Assembly: GCA_964353405.1 (NCBI GenBank)
Contig: CAYGWJ010000155.1
Span: forward strand, 1-23,902
Source of the DNA: JBGLNJ01 sp964353405
GTDB lineage: Bacteria; Chloroflexota; Anaerolineae; Fen-1058
Direction of reading: 5' to 3'
Length of the DNA: 23,902 bases
In this document: positions 13,896 through 22,178 of the stretch, in pieces
How the letters are laid out: the number at the start of each line of letters is the position of its first letter
Position numbering within the stretch: the stretch's first letter is position 1
Position numbers and translations under genes: made by a program
The notes under the pieces: model-generated
What the model was told of the DNA's origin: nothing
The model's input: only the letters and a program-made list of their open reading frames with translations
Database searches by the model: none

Positions 13896-15023
13896 CTAAT
13901 CTGCTTCCGCAGCTTGGCGCAACGCCAGAAACGCTTCTTTGAGCGGTTGGCTAACTGCACGGTCGGGTTCAGCCAACACCGAAGCTTGATATGTGTTTAG
14001 GTACTCGATCCGCAGACGGTGAAAGAAGTGGAGAAAATGCCGAAGGAAGCCAACGCAGTTCAGTATAGCGATTTCTGTTCCGCCCGTCCGCTCATAGGCC
14101 TCTGCGGCATAAGCTTTGACTGGGTCTTCAATGACATCTGTTGTGATGAAGATGTAGTTGTGGATACGAGCAGGCGCTGCGGCAGTTTTTTGAAGCGCGC
14201 GATCAATGTCATCAATCGTGACGCGCTTCATCTTCATTTCGTAGGCGGTCACAACTTGATCATCGTTCGTGAGGCAGATTTCAAGGTCGCCCATCGCGCC
14301 CGTCTGTTCATCGGCAGCATTGTGGCTTTCCAATGGCAGCAGACGTTCTCCGATTTTGTCTTCTACGGCTTGATAGGCAGCGGCCACAATCAGAACCGGC
14401 AGACGGCTTGAATTCTTGCAGGCAAGGTGTTGCTCGATGAGATTCACAATAGCTTCAGACGACAATGGCATTGCATCTTCCGATTGTCGTAATCCTGCCA
14501 GTAGAGTTGCCATGCGGTTGTCTTTTTCGTCACGCATGATCAGAAGATGACGAATCAGCTCAGCTAATAAATCCTTGGCGGACACTCGTCTTGTATGCAC
14601 GTCATCCAGAAGTTGCAGCGTGTACGTGTAGAGTTGGCGTGGACGTCCGATGATCTCCACATCTATTGTGAGGGGACGATCAATATTCCGCAGAGCTGGT
14701 GTCAGGAAAGCTGTTGTTGAGTTGCAAGGCAGGCGGTGATTGTTGATAAAGTGGGTGATGTAGGATTCGTCGTAAGTACGGCCAGAGAAGGAATCGGCAT
14801 CGCCTATCTCTGTGTAGGGTTTGCGTGGGTCCACGTTCGGGCGGTCGATCTTGGCTAGCAGGCAGGACATAAGCAAGCGCACTCCAGCACGATTGCTGAG
14901 GCAGCGGCAAACATATTCTGCACGCTCGCGAATGGTCTTGTCTTTGACGATTGGCTTCGAAAGGTCGGCAGCAGATGCGCGCGTCAATGCCTGATCCAAT
15001 ATTTCGGAAGGGTTCTTCACCAT
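13896..15023 (-). CDS. SacI-family type II restriction endonuclease
   Basis: A 375-residue protein. I recognise conserved stretches of the SacI restriction enzyme family: SNRAGVRLLMSCLLAKI, RKPYTEIGDADSFSGRTYDE, LPCNSTTAFLTPALRN, SRLPVLIVAAAY, HNAADEQTGAMGDLEI and YEMKMKRVT. A PD-(D/E)XK-type centre is plausible, with Asp246 and the pair Glu262-X-Lys264. SacI itself cuts GAGCTC. Whether this one does is inferred. Its ATG shares one base with the methylase stop (TGATG), with GGAG eight bases upstream, so the two are translationally coupled, methylase first. Sampled 60-base lines in this pair have about 43-53% G+C against about 63% in der, which points to transfer. Confidence 0.85.
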   Translation of the reverse strand: MVKNPSEILDQALTRASAADLSKPIVKDKTIRERAEYVCRCLSNRAGVRLLMSCLLAKIDRPNVDPRKPYTEIGDADSFSGRTYDESYITHFINNHRLPCNSTTAFLTPALRNIDRPLTIDVEIIGRPRQLYTYTLQLLDDVHTRRVSAKDLLAELIRHLLIMRDEKDNRMATLLAGLRQSEDAMPLSSEAIVNLIEQHLACKNSSRLPVLIVAAAYQAVEDKIGERLLPLESHNAADEQTGAMGDLEICLTNDDQVVTAYEMKMKRVTIDDIDRALQKTAAAPARIHNYIFITTDVIEDPVKAYAAEAYERTGGTEIAILNCVGFLRHFLHFFHRLRIEYLNTYQASVLAEPDRAVSQPLKEAFLALRQAAEAD

Positions 15024-16033
15024 CAGCGTCTCTCCAGGAGCCTACGCATCCCCTTGCTTTGCTCGACTGAATCATAATTTGTCCACAATGCTTCCACTCG
15101 TTTGCCTTTTGTGGAATGGATGGTCTTTTCAGGCGCAACATGCTTGATCCACTTGGGCGCGGGGTACAACTCGTCCATGAGTTTGCATTGGTAGTTGGAA
15201 ATCGCCACAAGGCCCCGCACGGAATTCAGAACCTGCGCCAATTCTCGATGTTCATCATCCGTCATTTCATAGCTATAAGCTTTGTTGTCGCCACGCGTCA
15301 AATGAACGTAAGGCGGATCGCAATAGAAAAGCGTTTGAGGCGATTCATACAGCCGAATCAAATTCAGCGCCGGACGGTTTTCAATTTGCACGCGCAACAG
15401 CCGCTCGGCAATTTCAGGCAAGTCTTCAATACTGCCAAGCCACCGGCTGATGACGCCGCTCATTCCGGCGCGGCTCGTGTTCTTGCAGTTTGCCCATCGT
15501 CCCAGGCTGGCGACTTGCGCCAAACCCGTGCGGACTTGGCGAGCGCGAACAAAGAAACGGCGTGCTCTTTCCAACGGGCTTACATCCGGGTCAACTACAC
15601 AAGCGAGGCTGAATTCTTCTCTTGAAAAAGGCGTCAGGCCGATGACCTCGACAAGCCTCTCTTTGTCGTCTCGTAAGACGCGGAAAAAATTCGCCACCTC
15701 TCCATCCAAGTCATTGTACGTCTCGACAGGCGAGGAAGGGCGATTAAGCAGCACAGCTCCCGACCCGCCAAAGGGCTCGCAGTAGTGGTGACAGGAGGGC
15801 AATAGGGGCAATAGCCAATCCAGGTGCGAGTATTTTCCGCCATACCAGCCGAATGCAATCACCTTTTTTGTTTTCAGAGAACTGATCGGGGGCGGTGTGG
15901 TCTTTTTAGGTCTGGCATAGGTTGTACTTGTGGGAACACTCGTATCAAAAGGTAAGCTGACTGGTACAAGCTTTTCTTGAGCCAGGTGGTAAGTTGTGTT
16001 TTTTCGCTCTGTTGACTTGCTAATCTTCGGCAT
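15023..16033 (-). CDS. DNA adenine methylase (D12 class), RM partner
   Basis: A 336-residue N6-adenine methyltransferase that protects the host from the adjoining restriction enzyme. Family motifs are GWYGGKYSHLDWLLPLLP (62-79), the AdoMet-binding EPFGGSGAVLLN (86-97), and the catalytic CDPPYV with DPPY at 239-242. N-terminal residues 1-55 are extra, Ser/Thr/Lys-rich and not part of the fold. GAGGAAA upstream supports the ATG. It starts 38 bases after the cdaR stop and overlaps the restriction gene by one base. Target specificity cannot be read from sequence. If the partner is SacI-like, the A of GAGCTC is the expected target. Confidence 0.92.
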   Translation of the reverse strand: MPKISKSTERKNTTYHLAQEKLVPVSLPFDTSVPTSTTYARPKKTTPPPISSLKTKKVIAFGWYGGKYSHLDWLLPLLPSCHHYCEPFGGSGAVLLNRPSSPVETYNDLDGEVANFFRVLRDDKERLVEVIGLTPFSREEFSLACVVDPDVSPLERARRFFVRARQVRTGLAQVASLGRWANCKNTSRAGMSGVISRWLGSIEDLPEIAERLLRVQIENRPALNLIRLYESPQTLFYCDPPYVHLTRGDNKAYSYEMTDDEHRELAQVLNSVRGLVAISNYQCKLMDELYPAPKWIKHVAPEKTIHSTKGKRVEALWTNYDSVEQSKGMRRLLERR

Positions 16034-16070
16034 AATTGTTTCCTCAATCCAGAATATCCCTATCGAAAGA

Positions 16071-17381
16071 CTACTTGGTCTTGGTCGGTGTTGGCGTAAG
16101 AGCCGGTGTCGCCAGAGTACTCTTGGTTTTAGTCGGTGTAACGGTGGGTGTGGCTATCGGCGAAAGATTCAGCGTCCCCACCGGGCCGATCGTCACCTGA
16201 ATCGTCGCGGGCAACATTGTCTCCGCGACAATGCCCTGTGGGGCAATCGCCTGCGGCTTGATCTGATGTGTGCCAGGCCCAAGGTTTCCCAGGTCAATCA
16301 CCACGCGCACATCGTCGGCCTTGAGCGCCTGAAGCTTGGGCAGCGGGCCGGTCAAGATCACGTCAATCGTTTCCGGCGCAAGTTTTGCTTCCAGTCCGTG
16401 CGCCAGGCCTTGCATCGTAAGTTGGCGTTGAACCGTCAGTCCACCTTGGATCGCCTCCACTTGCACCGTGACCTGGACCGCCGGGTCACCCAGCAGCGAG
16501 ATGCCGCCCGGCAGATTGAGCGGCGCACGCTCGACCACATCAGCCTGTGCGTTCGTCACCGATATGGGTACGGTCTCTAGAAAGCCGGGGCTCTGGTCAA
16601 TGGCCTGCGCCGCGCCGAACACGGTGACGATGGGCGGGCTCACCGTGACATTGCTAATGCGATAGCCCGGCGCAACCTGCCCGCGCACAATGACCTTGAC
16701 GGCCAGGTCGCGAAAGCCGCCAAGCTGCTCAATGTCCACAGAGGACTGGACGCTCTCTGGCGACAGTGTGACAAAGCCCACCGGATTGCCGTCCTTGTCG
16801 AGCGCACTGAGTCGGACGAGCTGCTCTACTTTTTGGCGCGCGCCTTGTACACTGGTTGTGCCGGCCACCATCGCCACTTGCCCTACGAATGAGGCCGGGC
16901 CGCGCACCACGACCTGCGAGGGTGTGGTGCTGGCAGGGCCGACCGCGTAACCCAACGCCGGCTCGCCAGTTTTGGTCACACGCACTGGCACACTCTGCTC
17001 CGTGATCGGTTCAAAGTCCAGATCCACCGTTGCCGGTTCGGTGCGCACGACTTCGACCACGCGGTTGGCCACCTGCACCTGAACTCGCGCCGTCACACGC
17101 CCGTAAGGCTGACCGGCCAGATTTAGCTCGGCTTTGATCTGATCCGCCGTGAGTTGTCCCCACATTGATTCCGGCGCACGCAAATTGACCCGCACCGAAT
17201 CGGCGGTCTGACCGTACACGAGTGTTCCGGGAGGTTGATTGACGCGCGTGAGCGGGATCGCAGCGGGAAAAGTGTCTACGCGGGTCGGGTCCTTCTCCTG
17301 CGAAGCAACAATCCAGATCAACACCGCCAGGATCAGCGCTAGCACGGCCCGAGAGATCGTATCGGCGATGCGCCGGATCAT
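16071..17381 (-). CDS. cdaR: CdaR, YbbR-repeat regulator of diadenylate cyclase
   Basis: A 436-residue protein. One N-terminal membrane helix (about 7-26, SRAVLALILAVLIWIVAS) is followed by about four YbbR beta-repeats outside the membrane and a Thr/Pro-rich C-terminal tail (TPTPTKTK). CdaR proteins bind and modulate the membrane cyclase CdaA. The ATG overlaps the cdaA stop by four bases (ATGA), so the pair is translationally coupled. The glmM that often follows cdaA-cdaR elsewhere is absent. The restriction-modification pair comes next instead. Confidence 0.9.
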   Translation of the reverse strand: MIRRIADTISRAVLALILAVLIWIVASQEKDPTRVDTFPAAIPLTRVNQPPGTLVYGQTADSVRVNLRAPESMWGQLTADQIKAELNLAGQPYGRVTARVQVQVANRVVEVVRTEPATVDLDFEPITEQSVPVRVTKTGEPALGYAVGPASTTPSQVVVRGPASFVGQVAMVAGTTSVQGARQKVEQLVRLSALDKDGNPVGFVTLSPESVQSSVDIEQLGGFRDLAVKVIVRGQVAPGYRISNVTVSPPIVTVFGAAQAIDQSPGFLETVPISVTNAQADVVERAPLNLPGGISLLGDPAVQVTVQVEAIQGGLTVQRQLTMQGLAHGLEAKLAPETIDVILTGPLPKLQALKADDVRVVIDLGNLGPGTHQIKPQAIAPQGIVAETMLPATIQVTIGPVGTLNLSPIATPTVTPTKTKSTLATPALTPTPTKTK

Positions 17382-18265
17382 GGCCTGTCTCCCGATTGCG
17401 TGGGCGCGGACGACGGCACGCCCGGCCGATCATCTCGCTGAGCGCCGGTCAGCCGCCTCAGCCAGCGCGCCCAGAAGGGTGTCGGCCCGCGCAACTGCGG
17501 CTGGTAGAACGCACGCAGCACGGCTTCCAGCCGCTGCGCGTCCAGGCGGCGAATCATCCGGCCATTGTGCGCAATGGATACGCTGCCGCGCTCTTCGCTC
17601 ACGACGACGGCAATCGCGTCGGTCGCTTCTGTAATGCCGATAGCAGCGCGGTGGCGCAGGCCCAAGCGCCGGTCGGCCAGGAATCCGCTCGTCAGCGGCA
17701 GGATGCACGCGGCGGCCACGATGCGGCCTTTGCGCACGATGACGGCGCCGTCGTGCAACAGCGTGTTCGGAAAAAAGATGGTTTGCAGCAGCTCTGAGCC
17801 GATCTCGGCGTTGAGCTGGACGCCCGTCTCGATATAGTCTTGCAGGCCCGTCTCACGTTCGAGGATGATGAGTGCGCCATGCCTCCTCTCAGCCAATCGC
17901 TGGCACGCGGCAACGGTTTCGAGGATGACGGTCTCGGCAGCGCTCTGGCGGCCAGGGTTACCCAGGAACGACCCGGCGCGGCCCAAGCGCTCCAGCGCGC
18001 GGCGTAGTTCCGGTTGAAAGATCACCGGGATGGCGACGAGCAGCGCAGGAATAGCGTTGCGCACCAGCCAGCCAAAGGCGGGCAGCTTGAGCGCGTTGCC
18101 GAGCAGCAGGATGATGACGGCCAGGATGATGACGCCGCGCAGCAGTTGGACGGCTTGCGTTCCGCGCACCAACTGGAGGAGCGCAAAAAACACTAGCGCC
18201 ACAAGCGCAATGTCGAGCGCGCTGCCCCAGGTGAAGCGCTGAAAGAGATACCCTAGGTCTGACAT
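17378..18265 (-). CDS. cdaA: Diadenylate cyclase CdaA (DisA_N domain)
   Basis: A 295-residue membrane enzyme making c-di-AMP from two ATP. Three membrane helices lie in residues 14-80. The DAC domain carries DGA (172-174, in LLHDGAVIV) and RHR (204-206, in GLRHRAAIG), both intact. The tail after 255 is Pro/Arg-rich. The frame is open to 18367, but the extra 34 residues are encoded by a palindromic repeat and do not fit the family, so ATG 18263-18265 (MSDLGYLFQRF) is chosen despite a weak ribosome site. c-di-AMP usually controls potassium and osmolyte balance and cell wall homeostasis. cdaR follows with a 4-base overlap, and the TPR gene precedes. Confidence 0.95.
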   Translation of the reverse strand: MSDLGYLFQRFTWGSALDIALVALVFFALLQLVRGTQAVQLLRGVIILAVIILLLGNALKLPAFGWLVRNAIPALLVAIPVIFQPELRRALERLGRAGSFLGNPGRQSAAETVILETVAACQRLAERRHGALIILERETGLQDYIETGVQLNAEIGSELLQTIFFPNTLLHDGAVIVRKGRIVAAACILPLTSGFLADRRLGLRHRAAIGITEATDAIAVVVSEERGSVSIAHNGRMIRRLDAQRLEAVLRAFYQPQLRGPTPFWARWLRRLTGAQRDDRPGVPSSAPTQSGDRP

Positions 18266-18280
18266 GGCGATTTTAGGACT

Positions 18281-18356
18281 CGGATTTGGGTCCCCAAGTC
18301 TCACCCCATGCACCTGGGAAGTCCCAGGTATGCGGACTTTCCAGGGGCAAAATCCG
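18281..18356. repeat. 76-bp imperfect palindrome between the TPR gene and cdaA
   Basis: Outer arms CGGATTT (18281-18287) and AAATCCG (18350-18356) enclose AAGTC/GACTT pairs and a perfect central hairpin ACCTGGGA-AG-TCCCAGGT (18312-18329). It fills the gap between two genes on the same strand and ends eight bases before the TPR stop. There is no T run. It looks like a REP/MITE-type intergenic repeat that may also act as an RNA hairpin and set the relative level of TPR and cdaA messages. Confidence 0.65.
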
Positions 18357-18363
18357 AAATCTC

Positions 18364-20709
18364 TCAAGTCGTGCTGATCTGGGCGAGGACCAGGCGATAC
18401 TGCGCGACATTGGGGGGATTCAAGGCAATGATACCACGGAGGGTGGCGGCCGCCTCTTTCTTGAGTCCGGCCTGCAATTGCAGATCACCTAGCGCGTCGA
18501 GTTGTTCAATCACCTGCGCCGTTTGCCCTGCGCCCAGATAAGCGCGCGCCAGCCGCATCCGCAAACCCATCTCATTGGGACGGTTGTTGATCTGGTCCTG
18601 CAGCACCGGGATAATCTTGAGTGTCCGGCCCGTGGTTGAATACTGCAAGAGCAGCTCGTCCAGTTCCTTGATAGCGCGAGCGGTTTCGCCGGTTCGGAAG
18701 CGTAGCTCCACGAGCGTCAGGCGCGCTTTTTCGTCACCTGGCACAATGGCCTTGATGTGCTCGAAATCTTGAATAGCGCTGCGCCAGTCAATGCGCTGCA
18801 TATCAATGTCGCCCATCTTGTGAAGAATCTGCTGCGCCCAACGCTGGCTGTCCTTGGCGCGCGGGACATAGTTCATCGCTTCCTGGTATTTCTCGCGCGT
18901 CTTGTCGAGCTGGGCCAGTTGATAACAAGTGTCGGCCAGGGCCATGTATTGATCGAGCGCCTTGTCAATCTCGCCGTATTTGACGTACAGCTCAATCAGC
19001 TTGGAGCGCGTCTGCACATCCATCGGGGTGAGGTTCAAGATACGCTGGTAAATTGCCATGGCCTGGCGGGTCTCGGCGCGGCTCTGGTAGGCGTCGGCGA
19101 TCGTCAGATACTTGGCGACGGCTTCTTCCTGATGGCCGCCTTCCCACAGCAGGTCGCCAATGCGCCGGTGCATCGGCAAATAGTCGGGCGCAAAGCCGAT
19201 GGCGTTATACGCTTCTTCCAGCGCCGCGTACATCTTGTTCCGTTTGGCATATTCGTTCATGAGCGCAAGCGATTGCAGCACGGCTTCGACGTTCGGCACG
19301 CTGAGGATCTCGGCCAGGCTGATAAGCGGAGCGCCTTCGTCGGTGAGCGTGTCGAGCCGCTGGCGCGCCTCGGTTACCTTGTCTTCCCACCCTGCGCACG
19401 ACAGGAATTCGACCAGCGAGTTGGTGAACTGTGCGGCCTGCCCGCGGTCACCCTTGGAGACAAAGGTATCGGCCAGGTTTTCATAGAGCGCAATCAAATC
19501 GTCGGCCTGCTCACGCTTGACGGTGGCCAGGTCCACCCGCTTGAGCGCTTCGATGAAATGCGCCAGGGCCGTGTCCACCTGACCGCGCGCGCGATAGCAC
19601 TCACCTAGTGCAAAGTGGCTGCCTAGCGCGTACTCGGGCTCTTGCACGGACTGCTGGAATTGCTCGATGGCCTGGTCAAAACGCAACTCTTGCTCGTAAA
19701 ACAGGCCAAGGTTAAAGCGCGCGGCCGGCAGTTCGACCGCATCGAGGATGCGCTGATAGGCGGTGATCGCCTGTTGAGCCTGCCCCCGAGTCTGCAAGTC
19801 AATCGCCTGCCCGATGAGTGCGTCAAGGTCAGCCTTGGTCATATGCGCCGCCGCGCCGTGCGCGTCAGGCCGAATCTGAATGGCCGGCATTTCTTCAAAG
19901 ATGGACTCGGCCAGGTCAGAGAGCGCTCGCCGTGCGGCCAGGTCCACCGGGCCGCCAGGGCGTGGCGGGCGGGAAGACCCCGCCCCTACTTGTTCCGGTT
20001 CGGCTTCCAGCTCGCCCCATTCCGGCCCGACCTTGGCGCCGTGGCTGGGCAGCGCCGGCGTCTGCGTGCTGGGAGTGGGGGCGAGGGGCTCGGGCAGAGG
20101 CGGCAGCGTGGAGGTGCCACGCTCGATGCGGATCACGCCGGCCAACTTGAGCCCGTCGGTGTTGCGCGGGTCAATCGCCAATGCACTGGCGCACGCCCGG
20201 GCGGCTTGATCGAGTTCACCCTTCTCGTGGTGGAGTCGAGACAGCACGAGCCATTCGCCCACAGCCAGCCTGGGCTGGCCCTGTTTCTGGTAGACATCGG
20301 CCAGCTTCTGGTGAAGCTCGATGTCGTCTGGAACGATCCGGCTGGCGCGCGCCCAACTGTCCACGGCCTTGTCAAGGTGGCCCTGTTGCAAGTATTGGTC
20401 GCCAAGGGCCGTGCAGGATTTCGCGGCGGCGGGCGAATTGTTCGTTCGCTCTTGCAGGTCGGCGAGTTTCTCCAAGAGTGCCGTATCGTCAGGCTTGACT
20501 TCCCACGCGTGTTGAGCCACGATCAGCGCGTCCGGCAGACGGTTGAGGTTCATCAATGCCGTCACCGTCATGGCCAGCGCGTTCTGATCGTCGGGAAACT
20601 CGGCCAGCGCGCGCTGAAACTCTACAATCGCCTTGTCCCAGGCTTGATGGCGGACAAAGCCCTGCCCGCGTTTCATCGCTTGCTCAAAAACTTGCCGGTA
20701 GCCGGGCAT
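18364..20709 (-). CDS. Large TPR-repeat protein
   Basis: A 781-residue, probably cytoplasmic protein with no signal peptide or membrane segment. TPR units fill residues about 10-195. A Pro/Gly-rich linker (about 200-255) follows, then a second and longer TPR array (about 295-775). Recurrent units such as WDKAIVEFQRALAEFPDD and AQQAITAYQRILDA show the helix-turn-helix pattern. It is a scaffold for protein-protein contacts, and its partner is unknown. GGAG before ATG 20707-20709 supports the start. It lies 50 bases after argF and 98 bases before cdaA on the same strand. Its place beside cdaA-cdaR makes a link to c-di-AMP signalling or envelope control possible, but this rests on position only. 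Confidence 0.88.
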   Translation of the reverse strand: MPGYRQVFEQAMKRGQGFVRHQAWDKAIVEFQRALAEFPDDQNALAMTVTALMNLNRLPDALIVAQHAWEVKPDDTALLEKLADLQERTNNSPAAAKSCTALGDQYLQQGHLDKAVDSWARASRIVPDDIELHQKLADVYQKQGQPRLAVGEWLVLSRLHHEKGELDQAARACASALAIDPRNTDGLKLAGVIRIERGTSTLPPLPEPLAPTPSTQTPALPSHGAKVGPEWGELEAEPEQVGAGSSRPPRPGGPVDLAARRALSDLAESIFEEMPAIQIRPDAHGAAAHMTKADLDALIGQAIDLQTRGQAQQAITAYQRILDAVELPAARFNLGLFYEQELRFDQAIEQFQQSVQEPEYALGSHFALGECYRARGQVDTALAHFIEALKRVDLATVKREQADDLIALYENLADTFVSKGDRGQAAQFTNSLVEFLSCAGWEDKVTEARQRLDTLTDEGAPLISLAEILSVPNVEAVLQSLALMNEYAKRNKMYAALEEAYNAIGFAPDYLPMHRRIGDLLWEGGHQEEAVAKYLTIADAYQSRAETRQAMAIYQRILNLTPMDVQTRSKLIELYVKYGEIDKALDQYMALADTCYQLAQLDKTREKYQEAMNYVPRAKDSQRWAQQILHKMGDIDMQRIDWRSAIQDFEHIKAIVPGDEKARLTLVELRFRTGETARAIKELDELLLQYSTTGRTLKIIPVLQDQINNRPNEMGLRMRLARAYLGAGQTAQVIEQLDALGDLQLQAGLKKEAAATLRGIIALNPPNVAQYRLVLAQISTT

Positions 20710-20759
20710 TTTTTCTCCAGTGGATGATCATCAACAACGAATCAGCGGGGCCAGTCTCA

Positions 20760-21743
20760 TCACTTTTTACGCTTGGATTTCGCTTTTGCCTTCAACGCCT
20801 TGCGCGCGGGTTTCTTGTCTGCCATCAGCTCGACCAGGATCGCCTTTTGAGCGTGCATCCGGTTTTCCGCCTGGTCCCACAGCGCCGAATGTTTCTCGTC
20901 GTCGCAGACCTCGTCGGTGATTTCCTGGCCGCGATGCGCGGGCAGGCAGTGCATGACAATGTAGCCGGGCGCGGCGTGGCTCACCAGCTCCGAGTTGATC
21001 TGGTACGCCGGCGCAAAGACCTTGAGACGCCTTTCCGTCTCTTCTTCCTGTCCCATCGAAGTCCATACATCGGTGTAGATCACATCGGCATCGCGGACGG
21101 CCTCTAGCGGGTCGCGCAAACACGTGACGGTTGATCGGGTGGCCTGGCCCATTTCGGTCGCTTTTGCGACGATGTCTGCGTTGAGACCGTAGCCTTCCGG
21201 CGAAGCGATCACAAAGTGTGCGCCGGTCAAGGCGCAGCCGAACGCCAGTGAAGTCGCCACATTGTTACCGTCGCCGACGAACACCACCTTGAGGCCCTTT
21301 AATTTGCCAAAGCGCTCATAGATCGTCAAGAGGTCAGCCGCGCCCTGGCACGGGTGCGAATAGTCCGACAATCCGTTGACGACCGGCACGCGGCTGTATT
21401 TTGCCAGTTCCACCACGTCGGCGTGCGCGAATACACGCGCCTCGATGCCGTCCACGTAGCGGGAAAGGACACGGGCCACGTCGGCCACACTCTCGCGCTG
21501 GCCGAGCGAAATCTCATTCGGGGAAAGGTAGAGCGCCTGCCCGCCGAGTTGAATCATCGCCACGTCGAATGACACGCGCGTGCGGAGGCTGGGCTTTTGA
21601 AAAATCATACCCAGTGTTTTGCCTTCCAGCCAGGGCTTGTTGCGACCTTTCTTGTGGAGCTGTGTCTTGAGTTTGACCGCCAGGTCGAGCAGCCCCGTGA
21701 ATTCATCGGGGGTCAAATCGCCCAAAGTGAGGAAGTGCTTCAT
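20760..21743 (-). CDS. argF: Ornithine carbamoyltransferase
   Basis: A 327-residue enzyme joining carbamoyl phosphate and ornithine to citrulline in arginine synthesis. Carbamoyl-phosphate site SLRTRVSF (Ser52-Arg54-Thr55-Arg56; most family members have STRTR), HPCQ (130-133), the ornithine-loop DVWTSMGQ and HCLP (265-268) are present. The frame opens 14 codons earlier, but ATG 21741-21743 with GGAGG seven bases upstream is the better start. The last 18 residues (KKPARKALKAKAKSKRKK) are an unusual Lys/Ala tail not needed for the fold. Other arg genes are not nearby. A long leader with a structured RNA candidate precedes it. Confidence 0.93.
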   Translation of the reverse strand: MKHFLTLGDLTPDEFTGLLDLAVKLKTQLHKKGRNKPWLEGKTLGMIFQKPSLRTRVSFDVAMIQLGGQALYLSPNEISLGQRESVADVARVLSRYVDGIEARVFAHADVVELAKYSRVPVVNGLSDYSHPCQGAADLLTIYERFGKLKGLKVVFVGDGNNVATSLAFGCALTGAHFVIASPEGYGLNADIVAKATEMGQATRSTVTCLRDPLEAVRDADVIYTDVWTSMGQEEETERRLKVFAPAYQINSELVSHAAPGYIVMHCLPAHRGQEITDEVCDDEKHSALWDQAENRMHAQKAILVELMADKKPARKALKAKAKSKRKK

Positions 21744-21773
21744 GGATTTGCCTCCAGGTGGTGTGTGGCGATT

Positions 21774-21782
21774 AGTATACCA
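21774..21782 (-). promoter_or_regulatory. Extended -10 promoter close to argF
   Basis: The minus strand reads TGGTATACT: TATACT with a TGn extension, 31 bases before the argF ATG. The -35 region is poor. It would act as a second start beside the distant promoter at 22131-22159. Confidence 0.55.
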
Positions 21783-21793
21783 CAATCAATAAA

Positions 21794-21828
21794 AGTGAAC
21801 AGTGAACAGTGGGCAGTGGATAGTGGAC
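21794..21828. repeat. Heptanucleotide repeat array (AGTGRNC type)
   Basis: Five consecutive 7-base units: AGTGAAC, AGTGAAC, AGTGGGC, AGTGGAT, AGTGGAC. Degenerate heptad repeats of this kind occur between genes in several bacterial groups. It lies just upstream of the proximal argF promoter. Confidence 0.85.
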
Positions 21829-21960
21829 AGTCCGCTGATGCCGGTGGTCCAGGCGGTGCTATTGGCGCTGCCGAAATGAGATGCGCAACTGAGGGCACGA
21901 TGGGCGTTATGCAAACATGTAATTCTGTAATTCTGTAGAGACTGCACAACGCATCATTTT

Positions 21961-22124
21961 CGGGGAAACAATTCGGGCTACGCCTATGGCCACGCCTCTG
22001 GCGTGAAGGGTGACGGGGGCTGGGCACGGAGCCGGAAACAGGGCCGGCCGGGCTATACAGATGTTAATGTGCCCGCGCACGTTTGGCAACGTGTGCCGAA
22101 AGCCGCCCCAATCTGATTAGTTAT
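21961..22124 (-). ncRNA. Candidate structured RNA or long argF leader
   Basis: Downstream of a consensus minus-strand promoter the sequence can fold into nested stems. GGGG (21962-21965) pairs with CCCC (22106-22109), and TTCGG (21972-21976) with CCGAA (22096-22100). Inside lie CACGCC/GGCGTG (21991-22005), GGGCAC/GTGCCC (22022-22027 with 22069-22074) enclosing GCCGG/CCGGC (22031-22048), and CACGTT/AACGTG (22078-22093). A closing stem, a wide middle region with side hairpins, a terminal arm and a length of about 165 nt recall 6S RNA. No family consensus is recognised. A cis-acting leader of argF is the alternative. No terminator follows it. Confidence 0.4.
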
Positions 22125-22130
22125 GTGTCG

Positions 22131-22159
22131 AGAATAGCACGCATTGGCTAATCTGTCAA
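22131..22159 (-). promoter_or_regulatory. Strong minus-strand promoter upstream of the RNA candidate
   Basis: A perfect TTGACA (22154-22159), a 17-base spacer and TATTCT (22131-22136). Transcription would start near 22124 and run 380 bases before argF. Confidence 0.8.
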
Positions 22160-22178
22160 ATTTTGCCACAAGGTGAAA

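Noticed and set aside
13847..13960. 38-codon upstream extension of der
   Set aside because: The extra residues do not resemble the family, and they overlap the hairpin and end of the restriction gene. The family start MTKPLVALVGRP fits ATG 13844-13846.
18266..18367. 34-codon upstream extension of cdaA
   Set aside because: It is encoded by a palindromic intergenic repeat and overlaps the TPR stop. CdaA proteins normally start close to the first membrane helix.
18757..20727. Long plus-strand frames opposite the TPR gene (18757-19608 and 19642-20727)
   Set aside because: Composition is Arg/Gly/Val/Leu-rich without recognisable domains. The minus strand carries regular TPR units across the same region.
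21961..22124. Cobalamin, c-di-AMP (ydaO) or molybdenum-cofactor riboswitch, RNase P or SRP RNA
   Set aside because: The conserved boxes I know for these families are not present on either strand. Only an unclassified structured RNA can be supported.
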